Source: Ascidiimonas aurantiaca
GTDB lineage: Bacteria; Bacteroidota; Bacteroidia; Flavobacteriales; Flavobacteriaceae
DNA: 64,000 nt
Assembly (NCBI RefSeq): GCF_037646345.1
Contig: NZ_JBBEWR010000008.1
Location: 33,444-97,443 of the forward strand
Direction of reading: 5' to 3'
The notes beneath the pieces are model-generated. The model was not told where the DNA came from and did no database searches. It saw nothing but the letters and a program-made list of their open reading frames with translations. Shown here piece by piece: positions 35,196 through 43,651 of the stretch. The stretch's first letter is position 1; each line of letters opens with the position of its first letter. The position numbers and the translations under genes are program-made.

Positions 35196-35417
35196 ATGAA
35201 AAGAATTAGAAAATTCATCCCGTTCCTTTTTTTAGCAATTATGTTAAATAGCTGTGCCACTATATTGGGCGGCCCTATAACAGCCAATCAAAAACGTAAA
35301 CCCGGCCCCGGAGAACCACAACGCGAAGTAAGAGTAGGCTGGCTAATAGCAGATATTATACTCTTCGTTCCCGGACTCATCGTTGACTTTGCAACCGGTG
35401 CTATCTACAAACGTTAA
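35196..35417 (+). CDS. Small lipoprotein of unknown function
   Basis: 73 residues. Lipoprotein signal with lipobox MLNSC (Cys19), then a short proline-rich basic stretch and a hydrophobic C-terminal segment (WLIADIILFVPGLIVDFATGAIY). The C-terminal wording resembles YceK-like small lipoproteins, but that is only an impression. It ends 55 bases before a terminator. Confidence 0.65.
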   Translation: MKRIRKFIPFLFLAIMLNSCATILGGPITANQKRKPGPGEPQREVRVGWLIADIILFVPGLIVDFATGAIYKR

Positions 35418-35472
35418 ATGTGATTTTCGCAATTTTACCCCCTTGTTTTTAAGGGATATTCAAAAATTATAC

Positions 35473-35500
35473 AAACCCCGGTAACCACTGGGGTTTTTTA
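35473..35500 (+). terminator. Intrinsic terminator before aconitase gene
   Basis: AAACCCC-GGTAACCACT-GGGGTTTTTT hairpin closing the PPIase-moxR-lipoprotein group. Confidence 0.8.
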
Positions 35501-35580
35501 CCATATTATCTTTAGTTTAAGTTTTTTACCTAAGCGTATTTTCGTAATTTCGCAGGACTTTCAAATAAAAAATTACACTT

Positions 35581-37854
35581 ATGGCCTTTGATATAGATAT
35601 GATCAGAAAGGTATATGCTCAAATTGCAGAAAGGGTAGATAAAGCCCGCGAAGTAGTTGGAAGACCATTAACCTTATCGGAAAAGATTTTGTATTCCCAT
35701 CTTTGGGATGGTACACCGGAGAAAGCTTTCGTTCGGGGAAAGGATTATGTTGATTTTGCTCCCGACAGGATTGCATGTCAGGATGCAACCGCACAGATGG
35801 CATTGCTTCAGTTTATGCATGCCGGTAAACCCAAGGTGGCCGTACCAACCACAGTACATTGTGATCACCTTATTCAGGCAAAAGTAGGAGCAGAGGCCGA
35901 TTTGAAAAGAGCTAATGAGACCAGTAATGAAGTTTTTGATTTTCTGGAATCTGTTTCCAATAAATATGGAATAGGCTTCTGGAAACCCGGTGCAGGTATT
36001 ATTCACCAGGTCGTACTTGAAAATTACGCTTTCCCGGGAGGAATGATGATAGGTACCGATTCACATACGGTAAACGCCGGAGGACTCGGTATGGTAGCGG
36101 TAGGAGTAGGAGGGGCAGATGCAGTAGATGTTATGGCCGGAATGCCCTGGGAACTCAAATTCCCCAAATTAATAGGAGTAAAATTAACCGGAAAACTATC
36201 TGGTTGGACAGCACCCAAAGACGTTATTCTTAAAGTAGCCGGGATACTTACCGTAAAAGGAGGTACCGGGGCCATCGTTGAATACTTCGGTGAAGGTGCG
36301 ATCTCCATGTCATGTACCGGTAAAGGTACTATTTGTAATATGGGGGCCGAAATAGGGGCAACTACCTCTACATTTGGTTATGATGAATCTATGGACCGCT
36401 ATCTCAGAGCTACCGATAGGGCAGATGTGGCAGATGCAGCAAATGAAGTAAAAGAACACCTTACCGCAGATGCGGAAGTATATCAAGATCCCGAAAACTA
36501 TTTTGACCAGGTGATCGAGATCAACCTGTCTGAGCTTGAACCTCACCTGAACGGGCCATTTACCCCAGATTTGGCTACCCCTATTTCCAAAATGAAAGAA
36601 GAGGCCCAAAAAAATGACTGGCCCCTTCGCGTAGAATACGGGCTTATAGGTTCTTGTACCAATTCTTCTTATGAAGATATCTCCAGAGCCGCCTCATTAG
36701 CCAAACAAGTGGCAGATAAAAAACTCAAAACCAAAGCAAATTTCACCATAACTCCCGGTTCAGAACAGGTGCGTTATACCATTGAACGTGATGGTTTTAT
36801 AGATACATTTAATGAAATTGGCGCTACCGTATTTGCCAACGCCTGCGGCCCTTGTATAGGTATGTGGGATCGTTATGGAGGGAAAGCCGAAGATCAGGCA
36901 CGTAACACCATTGTTCATTCTTTTAACCGTAATTTTGCTAAAAGAGCAGATGGAAATCCTAATACACTTGCCTTTGTAGGCTCTCCTGAACTGGTAACCG
37001 CTATTGCTATTTCTGGAAGATTAGATTTCAATCCGTTAACAGATAAACTTATTAATGAAGACGGAGAGGAAGTAACCCTCGAAGAACCCAGAGGGTATGA
37101 GTTACCCCCTGAAGGTTTTGCTGTAGAAGATGCGGGATATATTGAACCTGCAAAAGACGGAAGCGCAATAGATGTAAAGGTGTCTCCTGAATCTGAACGT
37201 CTTCAGTTACTGGTTCCCTTTAAGCCCTGGGATGGAAAAAACATTACGGGAGCTAAATTATTGATCAAAGCTTTTGGGAAGTGCACTACAGACCACATTT
37301 CTATGGCGGGACCCTGGTTGCGTTTCCGCGGACATTTGGATAATATTGCGAATAACACCTTAATAGGTGCCGTAAATGCATTTAACAAGAAAACCAATTT
37401 TGTAAAAAGCCAGATATCCGGAGAGTACGGAGGAGTTCCAGATGTGCAACGCGAGTATAAAGCTCATGGAATACCTTCCATTGTAGTAGGAGACCACAAT
37501 TACGGAGAAGGTTCATCCAGAGAGCATGCAGCTATGCAGCCAAGACATTTGGGAGTTCGGGCAGTTTTGGTTAAATCGTTTGCCAGAATTCATGAAACCA
37601 ACCTCAAAAAGCAGGGAATGCTGGCTCTTACCTTTGCCAATGAGAACGATTACGATCTCATACAGGAAGATGATACCTTTAACTTTACAGATCTGGAGTC
37701 TTTTGCTCCCGACCGTCAGCTTACTTTAGAAATTGTTCATGCAGATGGTTCCAAAGATACTATTAAAGTAAATCACTCCTATAATGACAGTCAGATAGAA
37801 TGGTTTAAGGCAGGTTCTGCACTCAATCTTATAAAAGAACAGAACAAGAGCTAA
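35581..37854 (+). CDS. Aconitate hydratase, mitochondrial-type
   Basis: 757 residues. It interconverts citrate and isocitrate in the TCA cycle. The [4Fe-4S] ligands Cys359 (GSCTNSSYED), Cys422 and Cys425 (NACGPCIGMWDR) keep the spacing of mitochondrial aconitase (358/421/424). The swivelling C-terminal domain has GEGSSREHAAMQPRHLGVRAV. Overall it resembles eukaryotic ACO2 rather than AcnA or AcnB of E. coli. Monocistronic with its own terminator. Confidence 0.96.
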   Translation: MAFDIDMIRKVYAQIAERVDKAREVVGRPLTLSEKILYSHLWDGTPEKAFVRGKDYVDFAPDRIACQDATAQMALLQFMHAGKPKVAVPTTVHCDHLIQAKVGAEADLKRANETSNEVFDFLESVSNKYGIGFWKPGAGIIHQVVLENYAFPGGMMIGTDSHTVNAGGLGMVAVGVGGADAVDVMAGMPWELKFPKLIGVKLTGKLSGWTAPKDVILKVAGILTVKGGTGAIVEYFGEGAISMSCTGKGTICNMGAEIGATTSTFGYDESMDRYLRATDRADVADAANEVKEHLTADAEVYQDPENYFDQVIEINLSELEPHLNGPFTPDLATPISKMKEEAQKNDWPLRVEYGLIGSCTNSSYEDISRAASLAKQVADKKLKTKANFTITPGSEQVRYTIERDGFIDTFNEIGATVFANACGPCIGMWDRYGGKAEDQARNTIVHSFNRNFAKRADGNPNTLAFVGSPELVTAIAISGRLDFNPLTDKLINEDGEEVTLEEPRGYELPPEGFAVEDAGYIEPAKDGSAIDVKVSPESERLQLLVPFKPWDGKNITGAKLLIKAFGKCTTDHISMAGPWLRFRGHLDNIANNTLIGAVNAFNKKTNFVKSQISGEYGGVPDVQREYKAHGIPSIVVGDHNYGEGSSREHAAMQPRHLGVRAVLVKSFARIHETNLKKQGMLALTFANENDYDLIQEDDTFNFTDLESFAPDRQLTLEIVHADGSKDTIKVNHSYNDSQIEWFKAGSALNLIKEQNKS

Positions 37855-37880
37855 AAATAAGAATTAAGATAATAATTAGA

Positions 37881-37913
37881 AAAATGCCTGAGAACCCTAC
37901 TCTCGGGCATTTT
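37881..37913 (+). terminator. Intrinsic terminator after aconitase gene
   Basis: AAAATGCCTGAGA pairs with TCTCGGGCATTTT (one G-U) around ACCCTAC, followed by CTTTT; 26 bases after the stop. Confidence 0.9.
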
Positions 37914-38073
37914 CTTTTGAAAGAATATATAATAAACAGTGATACAACCGCCCCTGCTATTCAACATCTGAATGCAAATTCAAATTCTCTCCCCGAAGCA
38001 ACCCTTTCCCGATACGTTTCTCAATATTTATTGTTAGTTTTGAAGAGCAATGGTAACCATTGCAATTCTTGTT

Positions 38074-38634
38074 ATGAAAATAAGCAAAAAGACTATACGC
38101 AGTTTACTATTGATGTTACTGGTAGGCATATTCTTTATTCCTCCGGTAGCACATGAATCAAAAGTTTTTCTCAATCGTATATTGGCATTTAGCCCTAATA
38201 CCGTTCCTTCGGATGACCGGGAACCAGTAACCGATTTTGACTGGAAGCTAAAAGATGAAAACTGGGAAATATTTAATTTTAAACGTTCAGAAGGCAATGT
38301 GGTTTTTGTGCATTTTTGGGCATCCTGGAAAATACCTTCAGTTGCTGAGGTAAAAAGTATCCAAAAGCTCTATAATGAGTTCAACGGAAAAGTAGATTTT
38401 TATATTATTACCAATGAGATGAGAGAGCCGGTAGTAGAGTTTATGGAGGAAAATGAGTATTCCTTTCCGGTTACCTACCTGATCATTGGTGAAAAAATGC
38501 CTTTTGATGCCAATAAAGTACCTTCCTCATATATCATTGATAAAGATGGCCTCATTGTGGTTCAAAAAGAAGGAATAGCCAATTGGTATAGCAAAGATAT
38601 ACGTGATCTTCTTGAATCACTGATAAATGACTAA
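38074..38634 (+). CDS. Thioredoxin-fold (TlpA/ResA-like) protein lacking the CxxC active site
   Basis: 186 residues from ATG 38074; an ATG at 38050 would add eight residues. An N-terminal membrane helix (about 8-25) anchors it facing the periplasm. It aligns along its whole length with the next gene product: FVHFWASWKIPSVAEVKSIQKLY here against VNLWATWCPPCIAEMPSLQKLY there. Both active-site cysteines are replaced (WKIPS), so it cannot do thiol-disulfide exchange. The cis-proline strand (PSSYIIDKDG) is intact and the frame is open, so it looks functional rather than decayed. It lies 11 bases before its paralogue. Confidence 0.8.
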   Translation: MKISKKTIRSLLLMLLVGIFFIPPVAHESKVFLNRILAFSPNTVPSDDREPVTDFDWKLKDENWEIFNFKRSEGNVVFVHFWASWKIPSVAEVKSIQKLYNEFNGKVDFYIITNEMREPVVEFMEENEYSFPVTYLIIGEKMPFDANKVPSSYIIDKDGLIVVQKEGIANWYSKDIRDLLESLIND

Positions 38635-38645
38635 AATTTCAAACC

Positions 38646-39212
38646 ATGAAGGTTACCCGGGGAAGACTCATCAACATTTTTTTTATACTGCTTATTGTGG
38701 CCTTGGTTTACCCGCCTACCGGCAGAGAGATTAAAGCAATAGCCCACAGAATAGTAGCGTTAAGTCCCTTTATCACGAAAGAAAGCGACCGTATGGAAGT
38801 GCTGGATTACAATTGGGTATTAAAGGAAATGGAAACGGGCAATACTTTTAATATGAAAGAAGCCAGAGGAAAAGTAGTGCTTGTTAACCTGTGGGCTACC
38901 TGGTGCCCTCCCTGTATAGCAGAAATGCCAAGCCTGCAAAAGCTGTATGATGATTATAAAGATAAAGTAGTGTTTTTGTTTGTAACCGATGAAAGCGCCC
39001 GAAAGGTGAATGTATTTATGGAAAAAAACGGATACGATCTCCCTATTTATAATTCAGTGAGTAAAATACCCGCAGAACTGTATTCTCGAAGCATTCCGGC
39101 AACGTATCTTTTAGATGGTAACGGTAAGATTGTAATTAAGAAAAAAGGGGCGGCAGACTGGAATAGCAAAGCCGTAAGGGAACAAATAGATCTGTTACTG
39201 GAAGAATTATAA
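38646..39212 (+). CDS. TlpA-family periplasmic thiol-disulfide reductase
   Basis: 188 residues. Membrane anchor (about 10-25) then a thioredoxin fold with active site WATWCPPC (about 85-92) and cis-Pro in IPATYLLDGNG. By family it reduces periplasmic disulfides, for example in cytochrome c maturation. It is the second of a tandem paralogous pair. Its stop lies one base from the convergent crtZ stop, with no terminator visible between. Confidence 0.88.
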   Translation: MKVTRGRLINIFFILLIVALVYPPTGREIKAIAHRIVALSPFITKESDRMEVLDYNWVLKEMETGNTFNMKEARGKVVLVNLWATWCPPCIAEMPSLQKLYDDYKDKVVFLFVTDESARKVNVFMEKNGYDLPIYNSVSKIPAELYSRSIPATYLLDGNGKIVIKKKGAADWNSKAVREQIDLLLEEL

Positions 39213-39213
39213 A

Positions 39214-39663
39214 TTATTTTCTAAAATATTTAAAGGGAACTACCAGCATACCAAAACATTCCCCATCTTTTTTACCCAGATGTTTGTGATGAATTTTATG
39301 GGCTCTTCTTATACCACGGGCATATCGGTTATTTGCCTTCCTGAATAATTTAAACCGTTGGTGTATAAAAATATCATGTACGAGGAAATAAGTGGCTCCA
39401 TAGGCTACGATACCCAATCCAATAGGCCAGCCATACCAAAACCAGGTATTATCGGCTACCATAATAAAAGACATACTCACCACAGCATAGAAAATAAAAA
39501 AAGCGTCATTTCTTTCAAACCAGGAATCATGGTCTTTTTTATGGTGGTCCCTGTGTAAAACCCACAAAAAACCGTGCATTACGTATTTATGGGTAAACCA
39601 GGCCATGAATTCCATAATACAAAATGTAATTAAAAAAGTGCTTATCCAGATAAAAGTATGCAT
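39214..39663 (-). CDS. crtZ: Beta-carotene hydroxylase
   Basis: 149 residues, with about four membrane helices and the di-iron histidine clusters of the fatty-acid hydroxylase superfamily: HKYVMH (about 25-30), HRDHH, HDIFIH and HKIHH. CrtZ adds hydroxyls to beta-ionone rings to form zeaxanthin. Third gene of the crtI-crtB-crtZ run. No lycopene cyclase (crtY) follows, although CrtZ needs a cyclised substrate, so that gene must be elsewhere. Confidence 0.93.
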   Translation of the reverse strand: MHTFIWISTFLITFCIMEFMAWFTHKYVMHGFLWVLHRDHHKKDHDSWFERNDAFFIFYAVVSMSFIMVADNTWFWYGWPIGLGIVAYGATYFLVHDIFIHQRFKLFRKANNRYARGIRRAHKIHHKHLGKKDGECFGMLVVPFKYFRK

Positions 39664-39688
39664 AGTATTCGCATTTGAGTAAAGATAA

Positions 39689-40528
39689 TCAGATCAAATT
39701 GAATCTACAGTTAAAATAAGAAGAAGCCAGCAAACCAAATTTCTGATAATTTGGAACACGTATTCGGGTATTCTTTATTTCTATGGGGGGTGTATTTTTA
39801 AGTTTTTGAAGAAGTTTTGAATAATATCTATAGGCTGTATAAACACCAAATTTTGCTTCTCCCGGAAGTTTTAAGATACCCTGGTATCCCTTTTGAAAAT
39901 CGGCTTCAATTTCTTCAATAATACGTTTTTTCGAAAGTTCATCTAATGCATCCAGGTTTGTATTAGGGAAATACGTTCGGCTCAGGTCTTCATAATCTGC
40001 TTTGAGGTCTCTCAGGAAATTTACTTTTTGAAAAGCAGAACCCAGAGCCATAGCAGATTCTTTGAGCTCTTCATAGCGTTTCATATCTCCTTTTACAAAA
40101 ACAGTAAGGCACATGAGCCCTACTACATCTGCTGAACCATAAATATACTGCTCATATTCTTCTGTAGTAGTATATACCTGTTTTACAAGGTCGAGACGCA
40201 TACTGTGTAAAAATGCTTTTATCAGATCATGATCAATCTGATATCTATGAACTGTGTGCTGAAATGCATTGAGAATAGGGTTCAGGCTTATCTTTTCATC
40301 AAGGGCCCTGTAAAGTTCATTTTCAAAACGATTAAATAAGTTTTCTTTGTCATAGTCATGAAAAGTATCTACAATTTCATCTGCAAAACGAACAAAGCCA
40401 TAAATATTGTAGATATCCTGTCTAATAGAAGGCGCCAGCATTTTCACAGCAAGCGAAAATGAAGTACTGTACGATTTGGTTACTAAGCGGCTGCAACCGT
40501 ATGAAACCTGGTCAAAAATTACTTTCAT
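39689..40528 (-). CDS. crtB: Phytoene synthase
   Basis: 279 residues. It joins two geranylgeranyl diphosphates to give phytoene. Both Asp-rich motifs are present: ADEIVDTFHD (Asp50, Asp54) and FLRDLKADYEDL (about 163-174). SYSTSFSLAVKML at the N-terminus is characteristic. It is 7 bases after crtI on the same strand. Confidence 0.95.
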   Translation of the reverse strand: MKVIFDQVSYGCSRLVTKSYSTSFSLAVKMLAPSIRQDIYNIYGFVRFADEIVDTFHDYDKENLFNRFENELYRALDEKISLNPILNAFQHTVHRYQIDHDLIKAFLHSMRLDLVKQVYTTTEEYEQYIYGSADVVGLMCLTVFVKGDMKRYEELKESAMALGSAFQKVNFLRDLKADYEDLSRTYFPNTNLDALDELSKKRIIEEIEADFQKGYQGILKLPGEAKFGVYTAYRYYSKLLQKLKNTPPIEIKNTRIRVPNYQKFGLLASSYFNCRFNLI

Positions 40529-40535
40529 CGGGTTT

Positions 40536-41993
40536 TTAGTTTAGTTTTTGAATTAACTCTGCAACCAATTTTCCGGATATAAGCGAGGGGGGTACCCCAG
40601 GCCCCGGCACTGTTAACTGCCCTGTAAAATACAAATTTTCTACCTTTTTGCTTTTTAGTTTAGGTCTTAAAAAGGCAGTTTGCATAAGAGTGTTGGCCAT
40701 GCCGTAAGCATTTCCTTTATAGGAATTGTACTCTTTTACAAAATCATTCACACAAAAAGATCTTTTAAAAAGCACGTTTGACCTTACTTTTTGCCCGGTT
40801 AGTTTTTCAAATCGGTCTATTATAATGTCAAAGTATTGTTGTCTAATTTCAGGAGTATCTTCTATACCGGGAGCAATAGGAATAAGAAAAAAACCATTTT
40901 CTTTTCCTTCGGGCGCCATGGCAGGATCAGTGACAGAAGGAAAGTTGGCGTAAAATAAAGGCTCTTTGGGCCATTGAGGGTCATCATATATATTCCGGGC
41001 ATGGGTATCAAAGTTTACATCAAAAAAAAGATTATGATGGTGTACATTGTTGAGCTTTCTGTCAAACCCTACATAAAACAATAAAGATGAAGGTGCAAAT
41101 GTCTTTTTTTCCCAGTATTCTTCAGAATACTGGCGATATTCAGGATCAAGCAATGTTTCAGAGTGGTGATAATCTGCGCCCGATACTACAATGTCTGCAT
41201 AGAAAACATCATTGTTAGTTTGTACGCCCGTTACTTTGCCTTTATGTACTACAATTTTCTCTACGGGAGAAGAAGTGTGTATTTGTACTCCCAGCTCTCT
41301 GGCCAGTTTTTCCATAGCAGCAATAACCTGATGCATTCCTCCTTCAGGATGCCAGGTACCCAAACCAAAATCTGCATAATTCATAAAACGATAAAAAGAA
41401 GGAGTTTTGGTGGGTTTTGCACCCAGAAAGAGTACTGGAAATTCCAGAATAGATATTAATTTTTCATTATTAAAATCTTTACGAACATCCTGGCTAACCG
41501 TTCTGAAAAACTGGGCAACTCTACTCATTGTTTTGGGCGTTACCAGTTCTAAAGGCGACACGCCGGGGCGATATACGATATCTTTAATAGCAATATCATA
41601 ATTCTCACCTGCTTTTGAAATAAATTTTTTGAGCTTTTGAGAGCTTCCGGGTTCAATACGCTCAAACTCTTCATAAATTTTTTCCAGAGAATCACCAATA
41701 GTAATTACCTCATCCTTAAATATTACCTGGTAAGCGGGATCAAGTTTCTGTAACGTATAATAATCTGAAGGCTTTTTTTCAAAGTCTGCAAAAAAGCGTT
41801 CAAAAATATCGGGCATCCAATACCAGCTAGGGCCCAGATCGAAAGTAAAACCTTCTTTTTTAAACTGTCTGGCTCTACCTCCCACAGTTGCGTTTTTTTC
41901 AATAATAGTAACTGAATTGCCTTTCCTTGCCAGGTAAGACGCGGCTGAAAGTGAGGAAAAGCCGGAGCCGATTATGACGATTTTTTTCTTCAT
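40536..41993 (-). CDS. crtI: Phytoene desaturase
   Basis: 485 residues from ATG 41993; a TTG ten codons upstream is rejected because the dinucleotide fold starts at once after the ATG (KKIVIIGSGFSSLSAASYLA). The FAD-binding GxGxxG region, a second motif VGGRARQFKKEGFTFDLGPSW and the C-terminal GQLTVPGPGVPPSLISG are CrtI hallmarks. It converts phytoene to lycopene. First structural gene below the CarH/LitR-like regulator, with a perfect -7 element and a flanking inverted repeat directly in front; predicted initiation makes the mRNA nearly leaderless. Confidence 0.95.
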   Translation of the reverse strand: MKKKIVIIGSGFSSLSAASYLARKGNSVTIIEKNATVGGRARQFKKEGFTFDLGPSWYWMPDIFERFFADFEKKPSDYYTLQKLDPAYQVIFKDEVITIGDSLEKIYEEFERIEPGSSQKLKKFISKAGENYDIAIKDIVYRPGVSPLELVTPKTMSRVAQFFRTVSQDVRKDFNNEKLISILEFPVLFLGAKPTKTPSFYRFMNYADFGLGTWHPEGGMHQVIAAMEKLARELGVQIHTSSPVEKIVVHKGKVTGVQTNNDVFYADIVVSGADYHHSETLLDPEYRQYSEEYWEKKTFAPSSLLFYVGFDRKLNNVHHHNLFFDVNFDTHARNIYDDPQWPKEPLFYANFPSVTDPAMAPEGKENGFFLIPIAPGIEDTPEIRQQYFDIIIDRFEKLTGQKVRSNVLFKRSFCVNDFVKEYNSYKGNAYGMANTLMQTAFLRPKLKSKKVENLYFTGQLTVPGPGVPPSLISGKLVAELIQKLN

Positions 41994-42021
41994 GTTTAAC
42001 AAATATATTAAAAAGTTAAAC
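41994..42021. promoter_or_regulatory. Candidate operator: GTTTAAC - 14 bp - GTTAAAC around the crtI -7 box
   Basis: Exact 7-base inverted repeats at 41994-42000 and 42015-42021, with half-site centres 21 bases apart (two helical turns). The crtI -7 element lies between them, so a bound dimer would block RNA polymerase. The neighbouring MerR-type B12-domain regulator is the obvious candidate ligand; this is inference. Confidence 0.5.
42000..42007 (-). promoter_or_regulatory. -7 element TATATTTG of crtI
   Basis: Perfect -7 consensus on the minus strand, 6 bases before the crtI ATG. The nearest TTTG is only 13 bases upstream, so no well-spaced -33 element exists, as is common for regulated promoters. 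Confidence 0.55.
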
Positions 42022-42044
42022 AAAAAAAAGTACCGATCTGTAAT

Positions 42045-42944
42045 TTACAAATCTTTAACAACCTGTTCAATGCTTTCAAATGTATGTACACTTTTGGGTA
42101 ATGTCTGTAAATTCAGGTGTTTAATTTGCCTGCCCAGTATCCATAACTGATTTTTACCGGAAGTATTTATTTCAGTACAAAACTCATCTACATATTCCTG
42201 AACTTTGTATTGATCCGGTTGAACCGTGAAATAGGATAAAAAAGTGATCGAAGAAAAGTATTTAAGTAAGTCTTTCAAGCTTTCAATAGGAACCGTTTGT
42301 CCCAGGTATATAGAATGATACCCCCTTAATACAATTTCGTAATTAAGATATAACAAACCAATTTCATGTATTTCGTTTTCGGGAAGATACAGAACAAAAA
42401 TATTGTCTTTTCGGCTGGGCTCTATCATCTGGAGCTTCTCCGTATTGATGAGTATTTTTTGTTTTACCAGGCTGGTTATAAAATGTTCATGAGAGGGACT
42501 TATAGTATCTGTCTGCCATAAAAGCCCCAGTTCATTAAGTAAGGGTATGAAAACCTCATAAAAGATCTCTCTAAAGGTTTTTGTAGTAAGTAAGTTATTA
42601 TAGGTATTGTAAAAAAGCGTTTGATCAAAATTGATCATAGCAAGTTTAAAAGCATTAATAGAATGACTTTTAACGCTATTTTCCGAAATTATTTGACGAA
42701 CCAGTACCGGAATACGCTCTTCTTCAATTTTTGCTATTTTGGAGATTTTGTACCCGTGATTGTATAATAGGGTAATATTTAAGAGTTTTTGAAGACTACT
42801 TAAAGGATATGAACGTATATTAGTAGAAGTACGCTCAGGTTGTAACAGGTTATAGCGCTTCTCCCATATTCTAATGGTATGAGCCTTAATACCTGTGAGG
42901 TTTTCAAGGTCTTTGATGCTAAAATGTTTTTTTACATTGTTCAT
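42045..42944 (-). CDS. CarH/LitR-like MerR-family regulator with cobalamin-binding domain
   Basis: 299 residues from ATG 42944. An N-terminal MerR winged helix (FSIKDLENLTGIKAHTIRIWEKRYNLL) is followed by the B12 helical cap and Rossmann domain. Key cobalamin residues of CarH are kept: Trp143-x9-Glu153-His154 (WQTDTISPSHEH) over the upper face, and Glu191-x-His193-x2-Gly196 (ENEIHEIG), the lower-ligand loop. CarH residue His132, which follows the Trp and joins the light-state adduct, is Gln144 here. CarH/LitR bind adenosylcobalamin in the dark, repress carotenoid genes and dissociate in light. Position directly upstream of crtI-crtB-crtZ supports that role. Confidence 0.88.
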   Translation of the reverse strand: MNNVKKHFSIKDLENLTGIKAHTIRIWEKRYNLLQPERTSTNIRSYPLSSLQKLLNITLLYNHGYKISKIAKIEEERIPVLVRQIISENSVKSHSINAFKLAMINFDQTLFYNTYNNLLTTKTFREIFYEVFIPLLNELGLLWQTDTISPSHEHFITSLVKQKILINTEKLQMIEPSRKDNIFVLYLPENEIHEIGLLYLNYEIVLRGYHSIYLGQTVPIESLKDLLKYFSSITFLSYFTVQPDQYKVQEYVDEFCTEINTSGKNQLWILGRQIKHLNLQTLPKSVHTFESIEQVVKDL

Positions 42945-42965
42945 CTTTCTGGAAAAACTTTTAAA

Positions 42966-42998
42966 CAAAAGTAATAATTTATTGGTCTTGAATGCAAA
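42966..42998 (-). promoter_or_regulatory. Promoter of the CarH/LitR-like gene
   Basis: On the minus strand, TTTG (42998-42995), 21 bases, then TACTTTTG (42973-42966), matching the consensus; initiation near 42959 gives a leader of about 15 bases. CTTTT-AAAC-AAAAG spans the -7 element and may be an autoregulatory site. Confidence 0.55.
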
Positions 42999-43300
42999 AC
43001 ATTTAGTTAAAATACATATTCAGATCGATTAAAAGTAGGTAGTAAGGATTTTTCCTCTGCCATAAAGGTGGTATTTCCTTTTTTCAGATAGTGGAATCTC
43101 CTCTTTTAATTATAAAAAATTGATTTTCAGATGCTTGAAGATGATCTTTTGAGACGTTTATGAAAAACAAATATAGGTTTTTGAAACCTCAGAATAATAT
43201 GCGAAAGTGGAATGGTTACGTGCGGTAACCTATTAAATTCTTTGACAAAAAGCAGTGTTTAAATAATACACCACTTTTTTAAGCGGTTTATGCTACTTAG
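42999..43300. other. Intergenic stretch between regulator and tRNA genes; no gene seen
   Basis: No ORF or RNA gene recognised. It contains a minus-strand TATATTTG (43168-43175) without a spaced -33, and a palindrome GGTTAC-GTGCG-GTAACC at 43214-43230. Confidence 0.5.
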
Positions 43301-43384
43301 TGCCCACGACTGGATTCGAACCAGCACGTCCTTTCGAACACCACCCCCTCAAGATGGCGAGTCTACCAATTTCTCCACGTGGGC
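43301..43384 (-). tRNA. tRNA-Leu (anticodon GAG)
   Basis: 84 nt on the minus strand, GCCCACG...CGTGGGC acceptor stem plus discriminator A. Anticodon loop TTGAGGG gives GAG. A long variable arm (GGTGTTCGAAAGGACGT region) marks a class II tRNA. GTTCGAATCC in the T arm; CCA not encoded. Confidence 0.93.
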
Positions 43385-43421
43385 GGAGATTGAGATAAAG
43401 ATAAGGTATTTTCCTTAGCTG

Positions 43422-43494
43422 TGACCCGACTGGGGCTCGAACCCAGGACCCCAACATTAAAAGTGTTGTGCTCTACCAACTGAGCTATCGAGTC
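43422..43494 (-). tRNA. tRNA-Lys (anticodon TTT), copy 3 in transcription order
   Basis: 73 nt, GACTCGA...TCGGGTC acceptor stem (one G-U pair) plus discriminator A, D arm TAGCTCAGTTGGTAGAGCA, anticodon loop CTTTTAA, T arm GGTTCGAGCC. Identical to the two other copies. CCA not encoded. Confidence 0.95.
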
Positions 43495-43498
43495 TAAT

Positions 43499-43529
43499 AA
43501 AAATAAGCCTCATTAAAAGGCTTATTTTT
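43499..43529 (-). terminator. Hairpin between tRNA-Lys copies
   Basis: AAAAATAAGCCT and AGGCTTATTTTT form a 12-bp stem with a 7-base loop; on the minus strand a T-run follows. It looks like an intrinsic terminator placed inside the tRNA cluster and may set relative dosage or guide processing. Confidence 0.6.
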
Positions 43530-43536
43530 CTAAAAG

Positions 43537-43609
43537 TGACCCGACTGGGGCTCGAACCCAGGACCCCAACATTAAAAGTGTTGTGCTCTACCAACTGAGC
43601 TATCGAGTC
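43537..43609 (-). tRNA. tRNA-Lys (anticodon TTT), copy 2
   Basis: 73 nt, identical to the other two tRNA-Lys copies; anticodon loop CTTTTAA. Confidence 0.95.
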
Positions 43610-43613
43610 TAAT

Positions 43614-43644
43614 AAAAATAAGCCTCATTAAAAGGCTTATTTTT
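43614..43644 (-). terminator. Hairpin between tRNA-Lys copies, second occurrence
   Basis: Exact repeat of the hairpin at 43499-43529, 115 bases away, within the duplicated spacer. Confidence 0.6.
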
Positions 43645-43651
43645 CTAAAAG

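Noticed and set aside
37884..38156. 90-codon plus-strand frame after aconitase
   Set aside because: It begins inside the aconitase terminator and overlaps the thioredoxin-like gene in another frame.
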